Assembly (NCBI GenBank): GCA_029717555.1
Contig: JAMDHS010000040.1
Coordinates: 62,001-126,000, forward strand
Direction of reading: 5' to 3'
DNA: 64,000 nucleotides
Origin: Peribolospora baueri
Taxonomy: Eukaryota; Basidiomycota; Peribolosporomycetes; Peribolosporales; Peribolosporaceae
The notes under the pieces are model-generated. The model saw only the letters and a program-made list of their open reading frames with translations, made no database searches and was not told the DNA's origin. A program made the position numbers and the translations under genes. Positions 24,101 through 35,400 of the stretch are shown piece after piece; positions within the stretch are counted from its first letter, which is position 1, and each line of letters opens with the position of its first letter.

Positions 24101-24418
24101 GTTGATGCCTTGCAAGATGAAAATTATGTCGCGCAACAGGTCTGCCTCTGCAACCTCTGGTCGCCCTGGAAGAAGAGCAACATCATCAACGGTAGTAAGC
24201 ATGGGCACATATACGTGTCCTTTACAAAACCAACCAGGGGCACACATACCGATCGACTGCCTCCAGCGCTGCAGCAATGCCCTCTTGGACACCTTCCTCG
24301 TCGTCGGCGCCCTTTGCGCATGCGCAACCAAGCGCTCGTCCTCCGGCGTCTCCCTCGCCTTTCCCTTAAACGAGGAGCTGGACGGTCTGGAGCGCATAGA
24401 CTGGCGACTCGCGGACAT
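21108..24418 (-). CDS. gamma-tubulin complex component 3 (GCP3/Spc98/Alp6)
   Basis: About eleven exons, approximately 24418-24250, 24165-23984, 23903-23778, 23687-23399, 23310-22915, 22828-22734, 22656-22474, 22378-22026, 21926-21663, 21557-21495 and 21415-21108. The gene encodes a microtubule-nucleating gamma-tubulin complex subunit of the spindle pole body. Conserved blocks in order: DLLRDIIFILQGINGRYI; LCHFLTNELTDYYRLIAILE; LTLKRLVVWTEECRLRMRMM; SLIHSYTDHGDPFIRRF and QWIYEGELHDPFKEFFV; STGKSLNFIRYSCGD; LRALKQYFMLGMGDFVDILM; VLRRLDARMLEYQQGEIGW; then NHLWR-like FTHLWRLKRVE. The blocks around the paired grip1/grip2 regions match GCP3 better than GCP2. The start follows from MSASRQSMRSRP in a basic, Ser-rich N-terminus. 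It shares a 252-bp divergent promoter with Cns1. Confidence 0.9.
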
Positions 24419-24670
24419 GGCTTGACGACACAGGTAGGGACGTCTGCAGGTGACGGTCGACGAGTTTGCCAGGTGGTTTCGAGATCCGACTCGTCGCGCT
24501 CCGACGGCGTAGATGACCGTCGTGACGCGCTGCGCGTCCACCTCGTGACGGACGTTTGCCGCTTCTCGCCGCCCATCTCCGCCCACTTGTCCGATCACAT
24601 TTTGTTTCTAGGTCTTCGGGACTCGACCCGGTCTTCGTCTTGTCCAAGCCCCACCTGCCCCGGTATCGAC
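24419..24670. promoter_or_regulatory. compact divergent promoter, GCP3 / Cns1
   Basis: 252 bp between the two divergent start codons, the shortest such spacer in the block. No TATA box is obvious, and several CGTCGTGACG-like palindromic stretches occur around 24,510-24,560. Confidence 0.45.
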
Positions 24671-26205
24671 ATGGCAGTCATCACATCATGGGAGGACGCC
24701 CCCAAGCGGGTGCAGGGTCCCGCTCCCAGGAAGACGTTTGAGGAGACGTTGTCCGAGTTCGACGACGTGCCGCTCTTTATGAGGTCTCTTCCTAACGAGG
24801 TTGAGAAGAACGAGGCACTGAGCGCTTTGCAGACCTTGGCTCATGATGGAACGCCTGACGGTTAGTGGTGCTGGCTCCGTGAGCCATAGGACGTCTGAGG
24901 TGTTGTCCAAGGACCGCACACCGTACTGAGTTTTCCCACTCTCCGCTCCCCGTGCGCCTACTGTCCTTCAGAGGTTGCAGCCAATTTTAAGTCTCAGGGC
25001 AACGACTACTTCATGGGCAAGCGATATCGGGAGGCCGCCGACTTCTTCACGCAGGCACTGGACGCGAAACCGGAGGACAAGGTGTTAAAGGAGTCAATCC
25101 TGAACAACAGGGCGGCGTGCAACCTAGAGCTAAGTGCGCTGGTTCCTTGATGTACTACTGGCAACGATGAGCATTATGCCGGACGGTGAGCTCGCTCATG
25201 CTGTCTTCTTATTCAACGATTGTCTATAGCAGAAAATTACGGACGGGTCCTGGCCGATTGTAAAGCGGCGCTCCTGCTCAACCCGTCCTCTCAAAAAGCA
25301 TTTTACCGTTCCGCACGAGCTCTACTCCTCTTGGACAAAGTTGACGAGGCTTTAGACTGCTGCGGGCGAGCATTAAAAAATGACCCCGGCAACGGTCCGA
25401 TGAAGGTCGTGCAGCAGAAGGCGAGGGAGCGAAGGGAGGGGAAGTGGCGGGGTGATGCGGAGAAGACGGAGCGCGAACGACGAGATCGAGAGACAAAAAA
25501 GGCTCTAAGCCAGGCTTTCCTCGTGAGTTGTGTTCACGTCGAGAAGCAGGAGTGTGCCCCATTTTCTCGTGCACCTTATCAATCGAAATCTTGACAATGC
25601 ACCTCTTTCAGGCTCGTGGCCTAATCGTCGAAAACTCGCCTCGGCCGCCGGACAACCCTCATCCGCCGGTCTTCGACCCAGCCTCCCTCCCGCCCTCCTC
25701 CTCAGCCTCTCTGCCTCTCGTCCCCGCACACCTTAACTCAACATCACTACCAGAGCCTCCAACATGGACCGCTCCGGATCCGATCCGAACGCCGGTGGCC
25801 TTCCCGGTCTTCCTCCTCTATCCACAACACTCTCAGTCCGACTTTGTAAGCGAGTTCCACGAAGACACGAGACTCGGCGATCAACTCGACGTCATGTTCC
25901 CACCAGAGTCGAGGGGTAGCTTGCCCTGGGATGCCAAGGGAGAGTACGTAAGCTCCAATTTGGTACTTTACGCAACGACAAAGGGCAAGAAGATCTTCAA
26001 GGCGGGGAAGAAGCTCACGCTGCGCGAGCTGATGGACAAGGCCGCCGATCTGGGCGGTGCGGATCCAAACCAGAGGGATGGCATGGTCATCAAGGACGGG
26101 TGTCTTAGTATCGTCATTGTTCCCAAGGGAGAAGCGGAGAAGGATTGGGTGGAGGCGTTTAAGAAGGATCGCGAGAAGGGTGGGGATGGCAAACTGACGT
26201 GGTGA
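24671..26205 (+). CDS. CNS1: Hsp90 co-chaperone Cns1 / TTC4
   Basis: Four exons: 24671-24860, 24972-25133, 25233-25522 and 25612-26205, 411 residues. Cns1/TTC4 links Hsp90 and Hsp70 through three TPR repeats and ends in a C-terminal wheel domain. The TPR block begins at VAANFKSQGNDYFMGKRYRE and has the carboxylate-clamp residues expected for binding the EEVD tail: K and N in FKSQGNDYF, N in NNRAACNLEL, K and R in KAFYRSARAL. A charged helix (RERREGKWRGDAEKTERERR) leads to the wheel domain (VAFPVFLLYPQHSQSDFV; SSNLVLYATTKGKKIFKAGK; DGCLSIVIVPKGE). The N-terminal PLFMRSLP motif is also characteristic. No unusual features. Confidence 0.95.
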
Positions 26206-26415
26206 AGAACTTTGTAGCATTGACATTAGCCCCTTTTTTTTGGCACGTTCTGGGTGAGATTTGAGTGAATATGGAGATGTCAGGACGTGCGCGTCTCTCG
26301 TCGATGTCACCCAGCCATTCTCTCGACCTCGGTAATCCTAGTGATGCAACTTAATAGAACTAAAAGTCCGGAAGGAAAATACAAGATGTACCTTGCAATT
26401 AAGCATGCTGTACCG

Positions 26416-29207
26416 CTAGGATGTATGTGATGACGTATCTATGCCTTCATTTTCTCGGGAAGAAATGATGTCCACGGTCTGAAGCTGTTCAGACCATTCC
26501 ACGACTCGCGGATCCACAGTCACTTTGCTGTGCGCATGAGGATAAGTCCGCAAGTGATACATATTTAGCGAATGAGGCGATGAGAGTGGCGGTGATGCCG
26601 AACAATGATTTCGTGCTCACCTAGGATCAAAGTTGTCAACTTGTAGACCCTGCAAAGACGTTGCCCTGCTGAGAGCAACGTACGCTTGACCTGTACAGAA
26701 AGAAATTTGGCGGTGAATACGACACGGGAAGCCAGGGCGTTTCAAACAAACGCGTCGGTTCACGCACCCGTCGCGAATGCCTTTCCAAGGTCGATCTTCA
26801 CTCTGTCCAATGTCTGCCCTTGGCTCTGTTCATGCGAAAGGAGACGGTCAGAAAAATCTGAACTGAGCCGCACAGGCTCAACAATCAACGACAGTCTTAC
26901 CTTATGAATGCTGATAGACCAGGCCAAGATCAATGGAATCTGGAAAAGGTGCACAGAATCCACGCACCCTTCAGCACCTTCCTTTCCTGTGAAAGCTCCG
27001 CAATCTAACCCACCTGCGTTCTCTTCGCCTGTGTTTTACCCTTCGCGTCCTGCACCTCGAACGTGACTGGCGGGATGATGAGCATCTGACCAGTCGTAAA
27101 TCGAACGATGGGCCATGTCGCCTCGGCCTTCTCCACCTCGGCTCCTCCGCTCGTCTCTTGCTTTCCCACCGGCCAAGCAACCCTAGCGACTCTCAAGATG
27201 TCCTCGTTCACCCGGCCCTCCACCACTCGTTCCGTCTCAAAGTCCCAAAAACCGACCACGATCCCCAGACTCCCGTTGACGAGCCGTTCCAGTTCCATAT
27301 TCTGTATGAGCATGACGCTGGCTCCCAACTTGAGCTCGAGAGAGGTTTGGGCGAGTGTGCAGAGTTCCAGGTACCGTCTGGCGTTCCTCAGGTACTCTTG
27401 TCGCCGTTTCTCCGACTTTTCGCGGTGGAAGGGATAGCGCTGGCTGTAATCAACCGCCGGGTAGATATGAGGCGGTGACGGTAGAGAGGCCAACCTCGCC
27501 CTGTTGGCGGCAGAGACCTGAGCACGCAATGGATAGCTGAGCGACAAGTAGACGCGTCAACGCCCACGTACGCGCCCCGCTAACGCAGCATTCAGAGCTC
27601 GGCCTAGAAGGTCAGAACACGTACAGTTCCACTGCCGGGATGTCGTCGTCGTATTCCACGTTTCGAGACAGTGACTCAAAAACGCTTATCGTCTTTGGAG
27701 TGAGCTTTCCATGACGAACCTCATTCAACATCTTGACAAACTCTGGCCGAGGGAAGGACAACAGAACGTGCGAGTTAGTCACGGATGAAAGAGAGTCACG
27801 CCTAGGTTAAGGCTCACCCGGGTCCTCCTGACGGAAGACCGTCTGGAGCATTAGCACATCCTGTACGCAATCCGTCCAAGTCTTGGCGTCGAACACAAAG
27901 CGCGAACGATATCCCGCCGCCTGATCTTCGGGCGCAAGACCCATGGACTCAAGCATGTATCCCTCTATGAGCTCTTCGTAGCTCAGTAAGGGCTCCTCGT
28001 TCGTCCTCAAAACCGGAGGGAGCTGGTAGAAGTCGCCTGATAGGATGAGTTGAATGCCACCGAAGGGCCGAGGGTCCCCGCGAAGTTTGCGGGCAAGGTA
28101 TTCCAACTTGTCGAACAGGACGGCGTCCAGCATGGAGACTAGAGAGCAGAAGCACGCGCCAGCAAAGCCCAACGTCAGCCATGCACCTTGTTACAACCAC
28201 TGCAAAAATTGAAGCCTGCCCTTACCTTCATCGATGATCAGCACTCGAACTTCCCTCCACTTCTTTATCCGTCTCTTCTTTTTCAGCAAAACCTCAAGCT
28301 CCTCTTTGGATCCCTTTCCAATGCCAATACCTTCGAGCATGAACGCAGACGTAGCAGTACGGATTCGTGAGCTCTCGACAGCCCTCGCTTCCTCACTGAC
28401 GGGGATAGAGACGAACCAGCCCAGGTATGAAGCGTTCCACCTCCGATCATATTTGCGGCGATTCCCGTGGTGGCAGTAACGGCCACGGCCGCTTTGCCGT
28501 GAATGCGACGTAGATCCTCGATGATCTTGCGGAGCAAGACCGATTTTCCCGCGCCTGACAAAAAAAGAGGAGGAGAAACGGAGACGCTGCTATGGGTAAG
28601 CACGAAGATGTTCTGAATGAAAGGTGAATGAACTTACCGGCACATCCCGTGAAGAAGATGCTCCTGCCGTCCTGAACAACCTTTTGTCGCACCGCCTCCT
28701 GCTCCTTGGAAAGGCTGATATTTGGAGGCGATAATTTAGCGGCAGCCTTTCCCTTCCATATCAATCCCCCCTTGGACTTGGGGGCCAGAAATGCGGCAAG
28801 CGTCGATGGTTGATCTGGATCTAGGGAAAAACATGCACATTTTGAACCGAAGTGGCGAAGCCGGGTTGGTGAGTTTCTCGCTTCGAGGATCGGACATGCG
28901 CAACGGAATGCTCACCTGGCGCACCCAGTAAATTAAGACGAATGTACTTCTCCGCCTCCTCCGTTGATATAAACCCCCTGGCTCTGCAACCTTTATATCC
29001 CCGAGTGTGCTCTTTCACATCGGCCCTGTGATTAAAACAGCGCCGTCGTATTCAGTCCTCGGCCTGGTGCGCGCTCGGTGCGACATCGGATATGCAAGGC
29101 ACAAGGCGCACACACCATGTTTCATAGACCCTGGCGCCATGTCTTCCGTTGAGAGTAGCGTAGCAAGAGAAGCGCTGCCGGGCGAGGGCGATCAGCGACC
29201 GTTGCAT
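26416..29207 (-). CDS. PIF1-family DNA helicase with N-terminal RNase H1-like hybrid-binding domain
   Basis: Twelve exons; the first six are 29207-29116, 29025-28916, 28820-28638, 28554-28417, 28330-28226 and 28138-27818. The rest lie at about 27750-27590, 27541-27017, 26939-26902, 26828-26771, 26692-26625 and 26531-26416. Residues 1-20 ([20 protein letters not shown]) look like a mitochondrial presequence. Residues about 24-59 ([19 protein letters not shown], then [11 protein letters not shown]) match the RNase H1/viroplasmin RNA-DNA hybrid-binding fold. Helicase motifs follow: Walker [11 protein letters not shown] at about 127-136, Walker [16 protein letters not shown], a UvrD-like C-terminal block (LNGS-type [47 protein letters not shown]). 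PIF1 helicases unwind G-quadruplexes, R-loops and forked DNA in nucleus and mitochondria. The exon 4 donor is GTTCGT, a weak site. Divergent from EMC6. Confidence 0.93.
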
Positions 29208-29540
29208 TGGTTGGCGAGATGGGCGGCAAAGGTGCTAGGACCTCCTACAACCGGGGCCCGTTCCTTGGCAAAAGATTGTAAGCTGGTGTCTAGCACTCTT
29301 TGGTTTCGCCTTCTCCTTCACGAAAAAGCGCCTCCTCACGACAAACGTGGTCGTCGTGGGCGCTTAGCAGAGCATTGGATGAAAGGAAGATCGAAGGAGA
29401 GCTGAACGGGCGCCGGCAACTATTTAGAGCTGCGGCGTCGGCTGCGGTGCCGATCATCACGCTTGCCTCCCCACCCGACGTCTTCTTGCGGTGGGACGAT
29501 CACCAACCTCAAAACCGTCGAGCCGCCTGGGCAGCCCGGA
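29208..29540. promoter_or_regulatory. divergent promoter, PIF1 / EMC6
   Basis: 333 bp between two divergent start codons. Open frames running through on the plus strand from about 29,139 have no recognisable content and overlap the PIF1 first exon, so they are not called. Confidence 0.45.
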
Positions 29541-30118
29541 ATGTCGGCGCAACCGTCAGAGCAGCCCACAGGGCAGGAGCAAACGTACTACGCCGAGAAC
29601 GTACTACACAACGCGAAGCAGACGTACTAGTGAGTGCGACACGGATCCTCACCGCACCGGCTGCTTGCTGGCTGGTGCTGGCGAAACGAACATCAGCTCA
29701 CCTCCTCGCCTCGTGTGCTCTTCTCCGTCCGTCCTCCTCAGCGTCCGATCCACCGTCGCCTCCGTTTCCGGCTCGGTAGCGGGCATTTTGGGGCTTACAA
29801 ACTTGAAGGGCTTTTATTTCTATCTTGTCTCCTCCTTTCTCTCCACCCTCGCCATCCTCCTCGTCAATTGCAAGGGCCGTCCGAGCCGGTACATCCCCTC
29901 CTCGTCGGGACTGTCCTCTTCTCTCCCCGTGACAATCTTCAAGCTCATGACCGAGGGACTTCAGGACAACCTGTTCAGCTTCGTTCTATGGTGGACGTTC
30001 TGGTTTGGCATTATTCACGGTAAGTGTTCAAATCGCTATGCTCATGTTGCTGCCAGCGTGTCCGGAGCGTGTTGGAGCGTTACCTGACTTGCCACATCAC
30101 TTCTCAGTCTACGATTGA
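29541..30118 (+). CDS. EMC6: ER membrane protein complex subunit 6
   Basis: Three exons: 29541-29629, 29742-30019 and 30108-30118, 125 residues. EMC6 is a core subunit of the ER membrane insertase for tail-anchored and multipass proteins. The spliced N-terminus reads YYAENVLHNAKQTYYVRSTV, followed by the hydrophobic segments SGSVAGILGLTNLKGFYFYL and LSTLAILLVNCKGRPSRY, and the C-terminal signature TEGLQDNLFSFVLWWTFWFG, IIHVYD. The final exon adds only VYD, as conserved in the family. Length is near the usual 110 residues, with a Ser-rich insert before the last helix. Confidence 0.95.
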
Positions 30119-30308
30119 TCAGAAGGCCCCCCCTTCGCTTTGCACCATGAGAGAGGATATACTCGGCAGACATTCATTACACGTGCTTGTACTCTATTGC
30201 CCATAGAATACCAATCCCCCACCTACAGTAACTTACAGACGATGGGCAAGTACCGAATCGCTTCATTCAAAAAAAAATGGCAGGAACATGGTATGGGTAC
30301 TACAGAGA

Positions 30309-32083
30309 TCATCGCAAACGTTGCGCACGGCGGTTGCGGCTGCGCAGCAAAGGGAGGGGAAGCGGGCGCGTGAGTGACTCTGTCCGATTAAAAATCACCG
30401 AGCGCGAAAAAGGCGGGGTACTCACCGGCCGTCACGATCTCTGTCCCTCTCGCGTTTGATCAGCTCCTCCTCGCTGAGAACCTCGAGGCTCGGACCAAAC
30501 TCCGTCTGCCTCGTCCACTCCCTCCACACGCCCCGGAGCCTCTCCGCTCCTTTTCCTTCCTGCCCTCCCCACCCTGTTCCGGCGGAAGCTCCCGTGCCGT
30601 CTTGTCCGAGGACACCGATTTCGAGCGCCGTGCGCTTGTGTCGCAGGAGCTCGTCGTGCAGGGCGTGTGCGATCAAGGGTAGCGACTCGCCTGAAAGACC
30701 GAGGTCTCGGCAGAGCAGGGCTGCGAACGCCTCGGGTGTGAGTGGGGACGTCAAGTCCCATTCGATACGGTCCCTAAGATGGTAGTTTTGGATTTGAAGA
30801 TCGAGCTGTCGCGAATGGGTCGGTCGAGACAGCACATGAGAGGGGCGCGCGAAAGACGGGAAAGGAACGATGACGACACGCAGCAGCGAAGACGCGTCGA
30901 GGAAGCACAACTCACGTCGACGTAGACTCTCAAATCATCCTCCTCGTGGCCGCCATTGGCCTCTTCGATCCTCACATCCACCCTCTCAACATCCAAAGCC
31001 TGATTTCCGCTCTGGCCCACCTTCGTCTTCCACTCTTCGTCCGCCCAGATCTCCTCCCAAGTCCGCTGTAGCCCGTGGTCCCACCCCTCATCCTCCCTCG
31101 CGCCGCCCGCCGTGGTCAGTTGCATCTCCGCTACGCTGGAATACCGTTGCAGCTGATCCCGGATGGATGCTTCGATCTGCTCCGCGTACGGCGTCTGCGG
31201 GATGTCCAGGTCGGCGCAGAAGATTCGCGCAAAGGCCGATGGAGATATGAGTTTTTCTAGATCAAGTCGAAAGATCCGTCAGTACGCTGCTGTACACGCT
31301 ACATCGCGGGGGGGAATAGCGGGCTCACCGTTGACGTTCCACATGAAGACGTCTCGTATGCGAAGCGAGTCCGTGTTGAACTCTATGCGAATGGGAACGA
31401 GGACCTCTCGATTTCCCGCGTACCGGGTGAGGTCGTAATCGGGGCTGCTCCGCATGAGGAAATGCGTAAGACGAGTCAAGAGAAGAGCAGAAAAGACGAT
31501 GGAACGCAATCCAAGGCTCTACTCACAAATACACGTGTCTTGTCTTCTGAGCCTCCTTTAGGAACACCTGATTTCCAGGCGCAGGTAGGCCAAGATAGCA
31601 TCGTTCCTCCTCCTCCTCCGGCGCCGGAGTCTCGTCCACGTTCGGCGTGCCCTTGCCTCCCCGACCGGTACCCCCATCGTCGCTGCTCTCGAACAGCCAG
31701 TCGTCGTCCGAATTCCCCTCCCCATAGTTGACAATGCCCGCCGCCGCTCTACGTCTCGTATCCCCTCTCCGTGGTCGACCACCCGGTGTCGCGCCATCCG
31801 CGAAACCCGGTTCGCCGCGCTGGTCGGGGGGAAGCGGCTGGACAAGCGCGGTCGTACCGGCGCGTAGCCGCGAAGGATAGGTGGTGCACTTTGCCTGCGC
31901 GCGCGAAAGCGGAGTGAAAGGCGGTATAGGTGCCGAGGTGCTCCCCAGTGGCTGTGGTGCCGGGGCGACAGGCTGAACGAGGCCGGGATAGGCATTCAGG
32001 GCTCCTGGCTGTGGGTAAGCTGGCGCAGGCGAGGCGCCCAGCGAGGACGAGCCGCGCGGGTTACGCCGTGGTCTACCGGCCAT
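30309..32083 (-). CDS. SNF5/SMARCB1 chromatin-remodelling subunit (Snf5 or Sfh1)
   Basis: Five exons: 32083-31527, 31444-31329, 31256-30916, 30805-30426 and 30339-30309, in phase, 474 residues. Two SNF5 repeats are visible: VLVPIRIEFNTDSLRIRDVF with ISPSAFARIFCADLDIPQ, and LDLQIQNYHLRDRIEWDLTS with TPEAFAALLCRDLGLSGESL. The N-terminal region has TTYPSRLRAGTTALVQPL and GIVNYGEG, a combination seen in the short Sfh1-type members of the RSC complex, while large glutamine-rich Snf5 extensions are absent. The subunit contacts the nucleosome acidic patch and anchors the remodeller (family knowledge). The basic C-terminus (RDRDGRRNRRAQRLR) comes from a 31-bp last exon. Choosing Sfh1 over Snf5 is inference. 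Confidence 0.88.
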
Positions 32084-32423
32084 AATGAGAGGTCAGCGAT
32101 GGTAAGCCAGAGAGGAGAGCGACGCTTGTAAAAGGCTGAGAAGGGAGAGGTAAGCCAGTGGTCGTATTGACGACCAAGTCGGACGGCGAAGGAAGAAAGA
32201 AAGCAAAGCAAGTGGCATCGGCCGCGTCGCGTTGCATTGCATCGACGATGCCGCAGCTCGATCAGATCAGATCCGCCCCTGTTGTTGTCTGCAAGCGTGG
32301 ATGCGATCATGAGACTTCGCCGTCTGCTTGAATGAGCTCGCGCGGTTCCCGTATCGCTCTTTCGGAGCAAAGAGAGCAAGCGGTCAGCCCAGTACGGCTG
32401 CGGAGAGCCTTTGTCCTTGAACG
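32084..32423. promoter_or_regulatory. divergent promoter, SNF5 / second PIF1
   Basis: 340 bp between divergent start codons. GATCAGATCAGATC-like direct repeats lie at about 32,257-32,272. No gene is seen. Confidence 0.45.
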
Positions 32424-35400
32424 ATGGTGCGCTATCCGGCCGCCACGTGCGAAGATTCGTGCGGCCTGTCGTGCCGACGCTCACGAGTGAATCCTGATAT
32501 TGTATTCCAGCCAAAGGACTACGACCGGAGTGTCAATGCCAAGCCCGCTCGAGGCGGCCCTCCCATCGTCACCACTGGCAGCTCAAAGTCGGTCGCTCTC
32601 AGTTCGTTGCCGCTGTCATCCTTCTCTTCGCCTCCTCGCACCGCCCGATCCGCAGAGTCCCGCTCGCCGGGCTCTCCGACAAGGCTAAGTTCTTCGCCAC
32701 CTCCCTCACCTTCCGATCGTGTTGGCGGACGACCCGGGTCTTCGAGCCTAAGATGCCTTTCGTCGCCCACGAGCAAAGGCAAAAAGACTGGCCGGTACTC
32801 CCAGCATCAGTTGTCGTCACCACACGCATTCCACATACAGGAACCCCGTCCCGTTCCTGAGCCGACGACGTCCGGTAAGATCCCGCCTGAAGGCCACGGA
32901 TCAGGTCTCTTCCGGCATGAACCTTCTTTCAGCGCAACACAATACTCCGATCGGATGGAGTCGTCATCGTCACCATCGCAAGCTTCGATGGGCCAGCGCT
33001 GCTTCGTCGACATGAACGAATCCAGCTCACCCATGGCGGTGACGGAGGACCTAGACGACGCCGCGCAGCTGCAAGATCTCGGGATTGGATCTCTAATCGA
33101 AACCACGTTCGCTTCACCTTCAACCGTATCTCCACCAGGCTTGCCGGCAGAGTCACGAACTCTGAATGAGCATGGAGTGCAGATCCAGCTGTCGGATGAG
33201 CAGGAGCGGCTGAGACGCAAGATTGTAGACGAGGGAAAGTCCATCTTCTTCACGGGATCTGCGGGTGAGCGTACGATCCATTTCTCTATCGATTTGCCCT
33301 CGTCCTTGTGTGCACAGGTACTCGGCGAGGCGACGTCATGGCGTTCTTACCATCTCGCATGCATTTTGTAGGGACGGGCAAGTCAGTCCTTCTTCGACGG
33401 ATTATAGCTGACCTCTGGGACAAGTATGGCAAAGAGGCCGTAGCGGTGTGAGCCCCGTTTAACTTTACGCGGTAGAGACGTCGACGCTCAGATTTTGTCG
33501 GACTGCATCCTTGATAGAACCGCTACGACGGGCATCGCTGCAGTGAACATTGGCGGCACAACTTTGCACTCTTGGGCGGGTGAGCCTTGAAAATCACGAG
33601 GCCTCGCTTTCGCATGCTGTCGAACTCGCACTGATCTGTATGCGTTACAGGTATTGGGCTCGGCAGAACTCCCGTTCTTGAACTCCGCCGCCAAGTTTAC
33701 TTCACTCCTCACAAGGGGGTTCGACAACGTTGGCTCGGCACGAAGGTGCTGGTCGTGGACGAGAGTGTGTGTCTGATCGTCTCCGATTCATCTCGTGCTC
33801 AATATCTGGCCTGCTCACCGTACCGGCCGTTCATCCTCCAGTTTCCATGCTTGACGCCATTGTCTTCGATAAATTGGACCATATCGGCGGTTACGTGCGC
33901 GCCATGGACAATTTGGGGCATTTGCAGGACGTGGATGAAATCCCCCCAGAGAACTTTACTCCTTTCGGAGGAATTCAGCTCGTGCTGTGCGGTGAGTCTT
34001 ATGGTGCATCATAGCTTGAAAGGGACGCTCCTTCGTCAAGGTTTCGAGATCTTCACTCGATCCTTAAAGGTTGTTCTTCCATTAGGCGACTTCTTCCAGC
34101 TCCCACCTGTGATCAGCGATGGCGACTCTGTTCGACTTACTCTTGAAGAACAACGACTGAAGAAAACAGACGGAGTAAGGGCTTGGGAGGGCAAGCGAGC
34201 CTTTATGGACGAGCGAGATCGTTATCACCCCACCCGCTTCGTATTTGATGCTCACGGATGGAGAAGATGCGTTCAAGAGATACATGTGCTCAAGAAGGTA
34301 TGGAGGCAGAAAGATGAAAGTGGGTAACGGGTGTTCCTTTGATTAGCAAGCGCATACGATCCCCCCTCTCAGTGCTCCACGTGTTCCCGCTCTAGCCTTC
34401 GTAAAACTTCTTAATCAAGTCCGGTTCGCCAAAATGACCCAAGAAACGGTTGAAGTGTTCCGGACTTTGGAGAGGGAGATTCCGTCGTCGGCCGCGGGGG
34501 ATGTCACAGAACTGTGAGCTCGCAGCTTTCCACGTCCGCTCGCACTGGTACTCAACCTCCTTTTGGCTCGGTGAAACAGGTACCCGACACGAGAGGAAGT
34601 CGGCAGGGTCAACCAGAAGAGACTGGTCGTTCTACCGGGATCGACACGTACCTTCTTCTCCAGAGACCTTGCCCCCCCTTGGGTCGAGTTCCCGGGCAAC
34701 TGGGAGCCATCCAAGAAGGAAGGATACGTTAGGAGGAAGCTCGAGCACAACGTGATGGCGCCGCAAAAGCTCGATCTCAAGGTTGGCGCGACAGTGATGC
34801 TAATCAAGAATCTCGCGCAAGACGGGTTGGTCAACGGCAGCACAGGCAGGGTCATCGGGTTTCGGAGGCTAATGCACGTCGAATCTGCTCAGCAGCAAAA
34901 GTCTCAGGAGACGAGCATGACGAAATTATCAGACGGAGGAGAGGCGTCGGCAGAAGAGGCGACGTTGCAACACGTCGGTATTGCGCGCCCGGCTGACGAA
35001 AGGAAAGTCGACGGCGCGCTGGCGATGATCCAAGCGGAACGACAGCGGATCGATGCTCGACGAATGGAGGAGGCTTCCAGCGCCGGAAGACTAGTCAACG
35101 ACGCTGCGTTGCCGAAGAAATTGGCCTATCTTGGGACACAAACAAACTCTGCATCGCCGCCCATGTCCTCTTCCAGAAACGCCAAGAAAGTGAACATAGG
35201 CTCGGGCAGAACGGGCATGGGAAGCGAGTTCGATGCGATCCCCGACATCCCATGGCCGGTGGTGCAGTTCTCGTCGGGTCAAACGCTCATCATTCCGGAG
35301 ATGTCATTCGAGGTGCAGGATGCGGTGGGCAATGTCGAGGTGGTGCGGAAACAGGTTGGATCCCTATTTTTCCTTGTCCTCAAGCCCCACGCACCGGTTA

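Noticed and set aside
26686-27478. Plus-strand frames across the PIF1 C-terminal exons
   Set aside because: The minus strand carries conserved helicase motifs in the same interval.
29139-29405. Plus-strand frame starting [17 protein letters not shown]
   Set aside because: It overlaps the PIF1 first exon on the other strand, has no recognisable motif, and EMC6 has a clear own start at 29,541.
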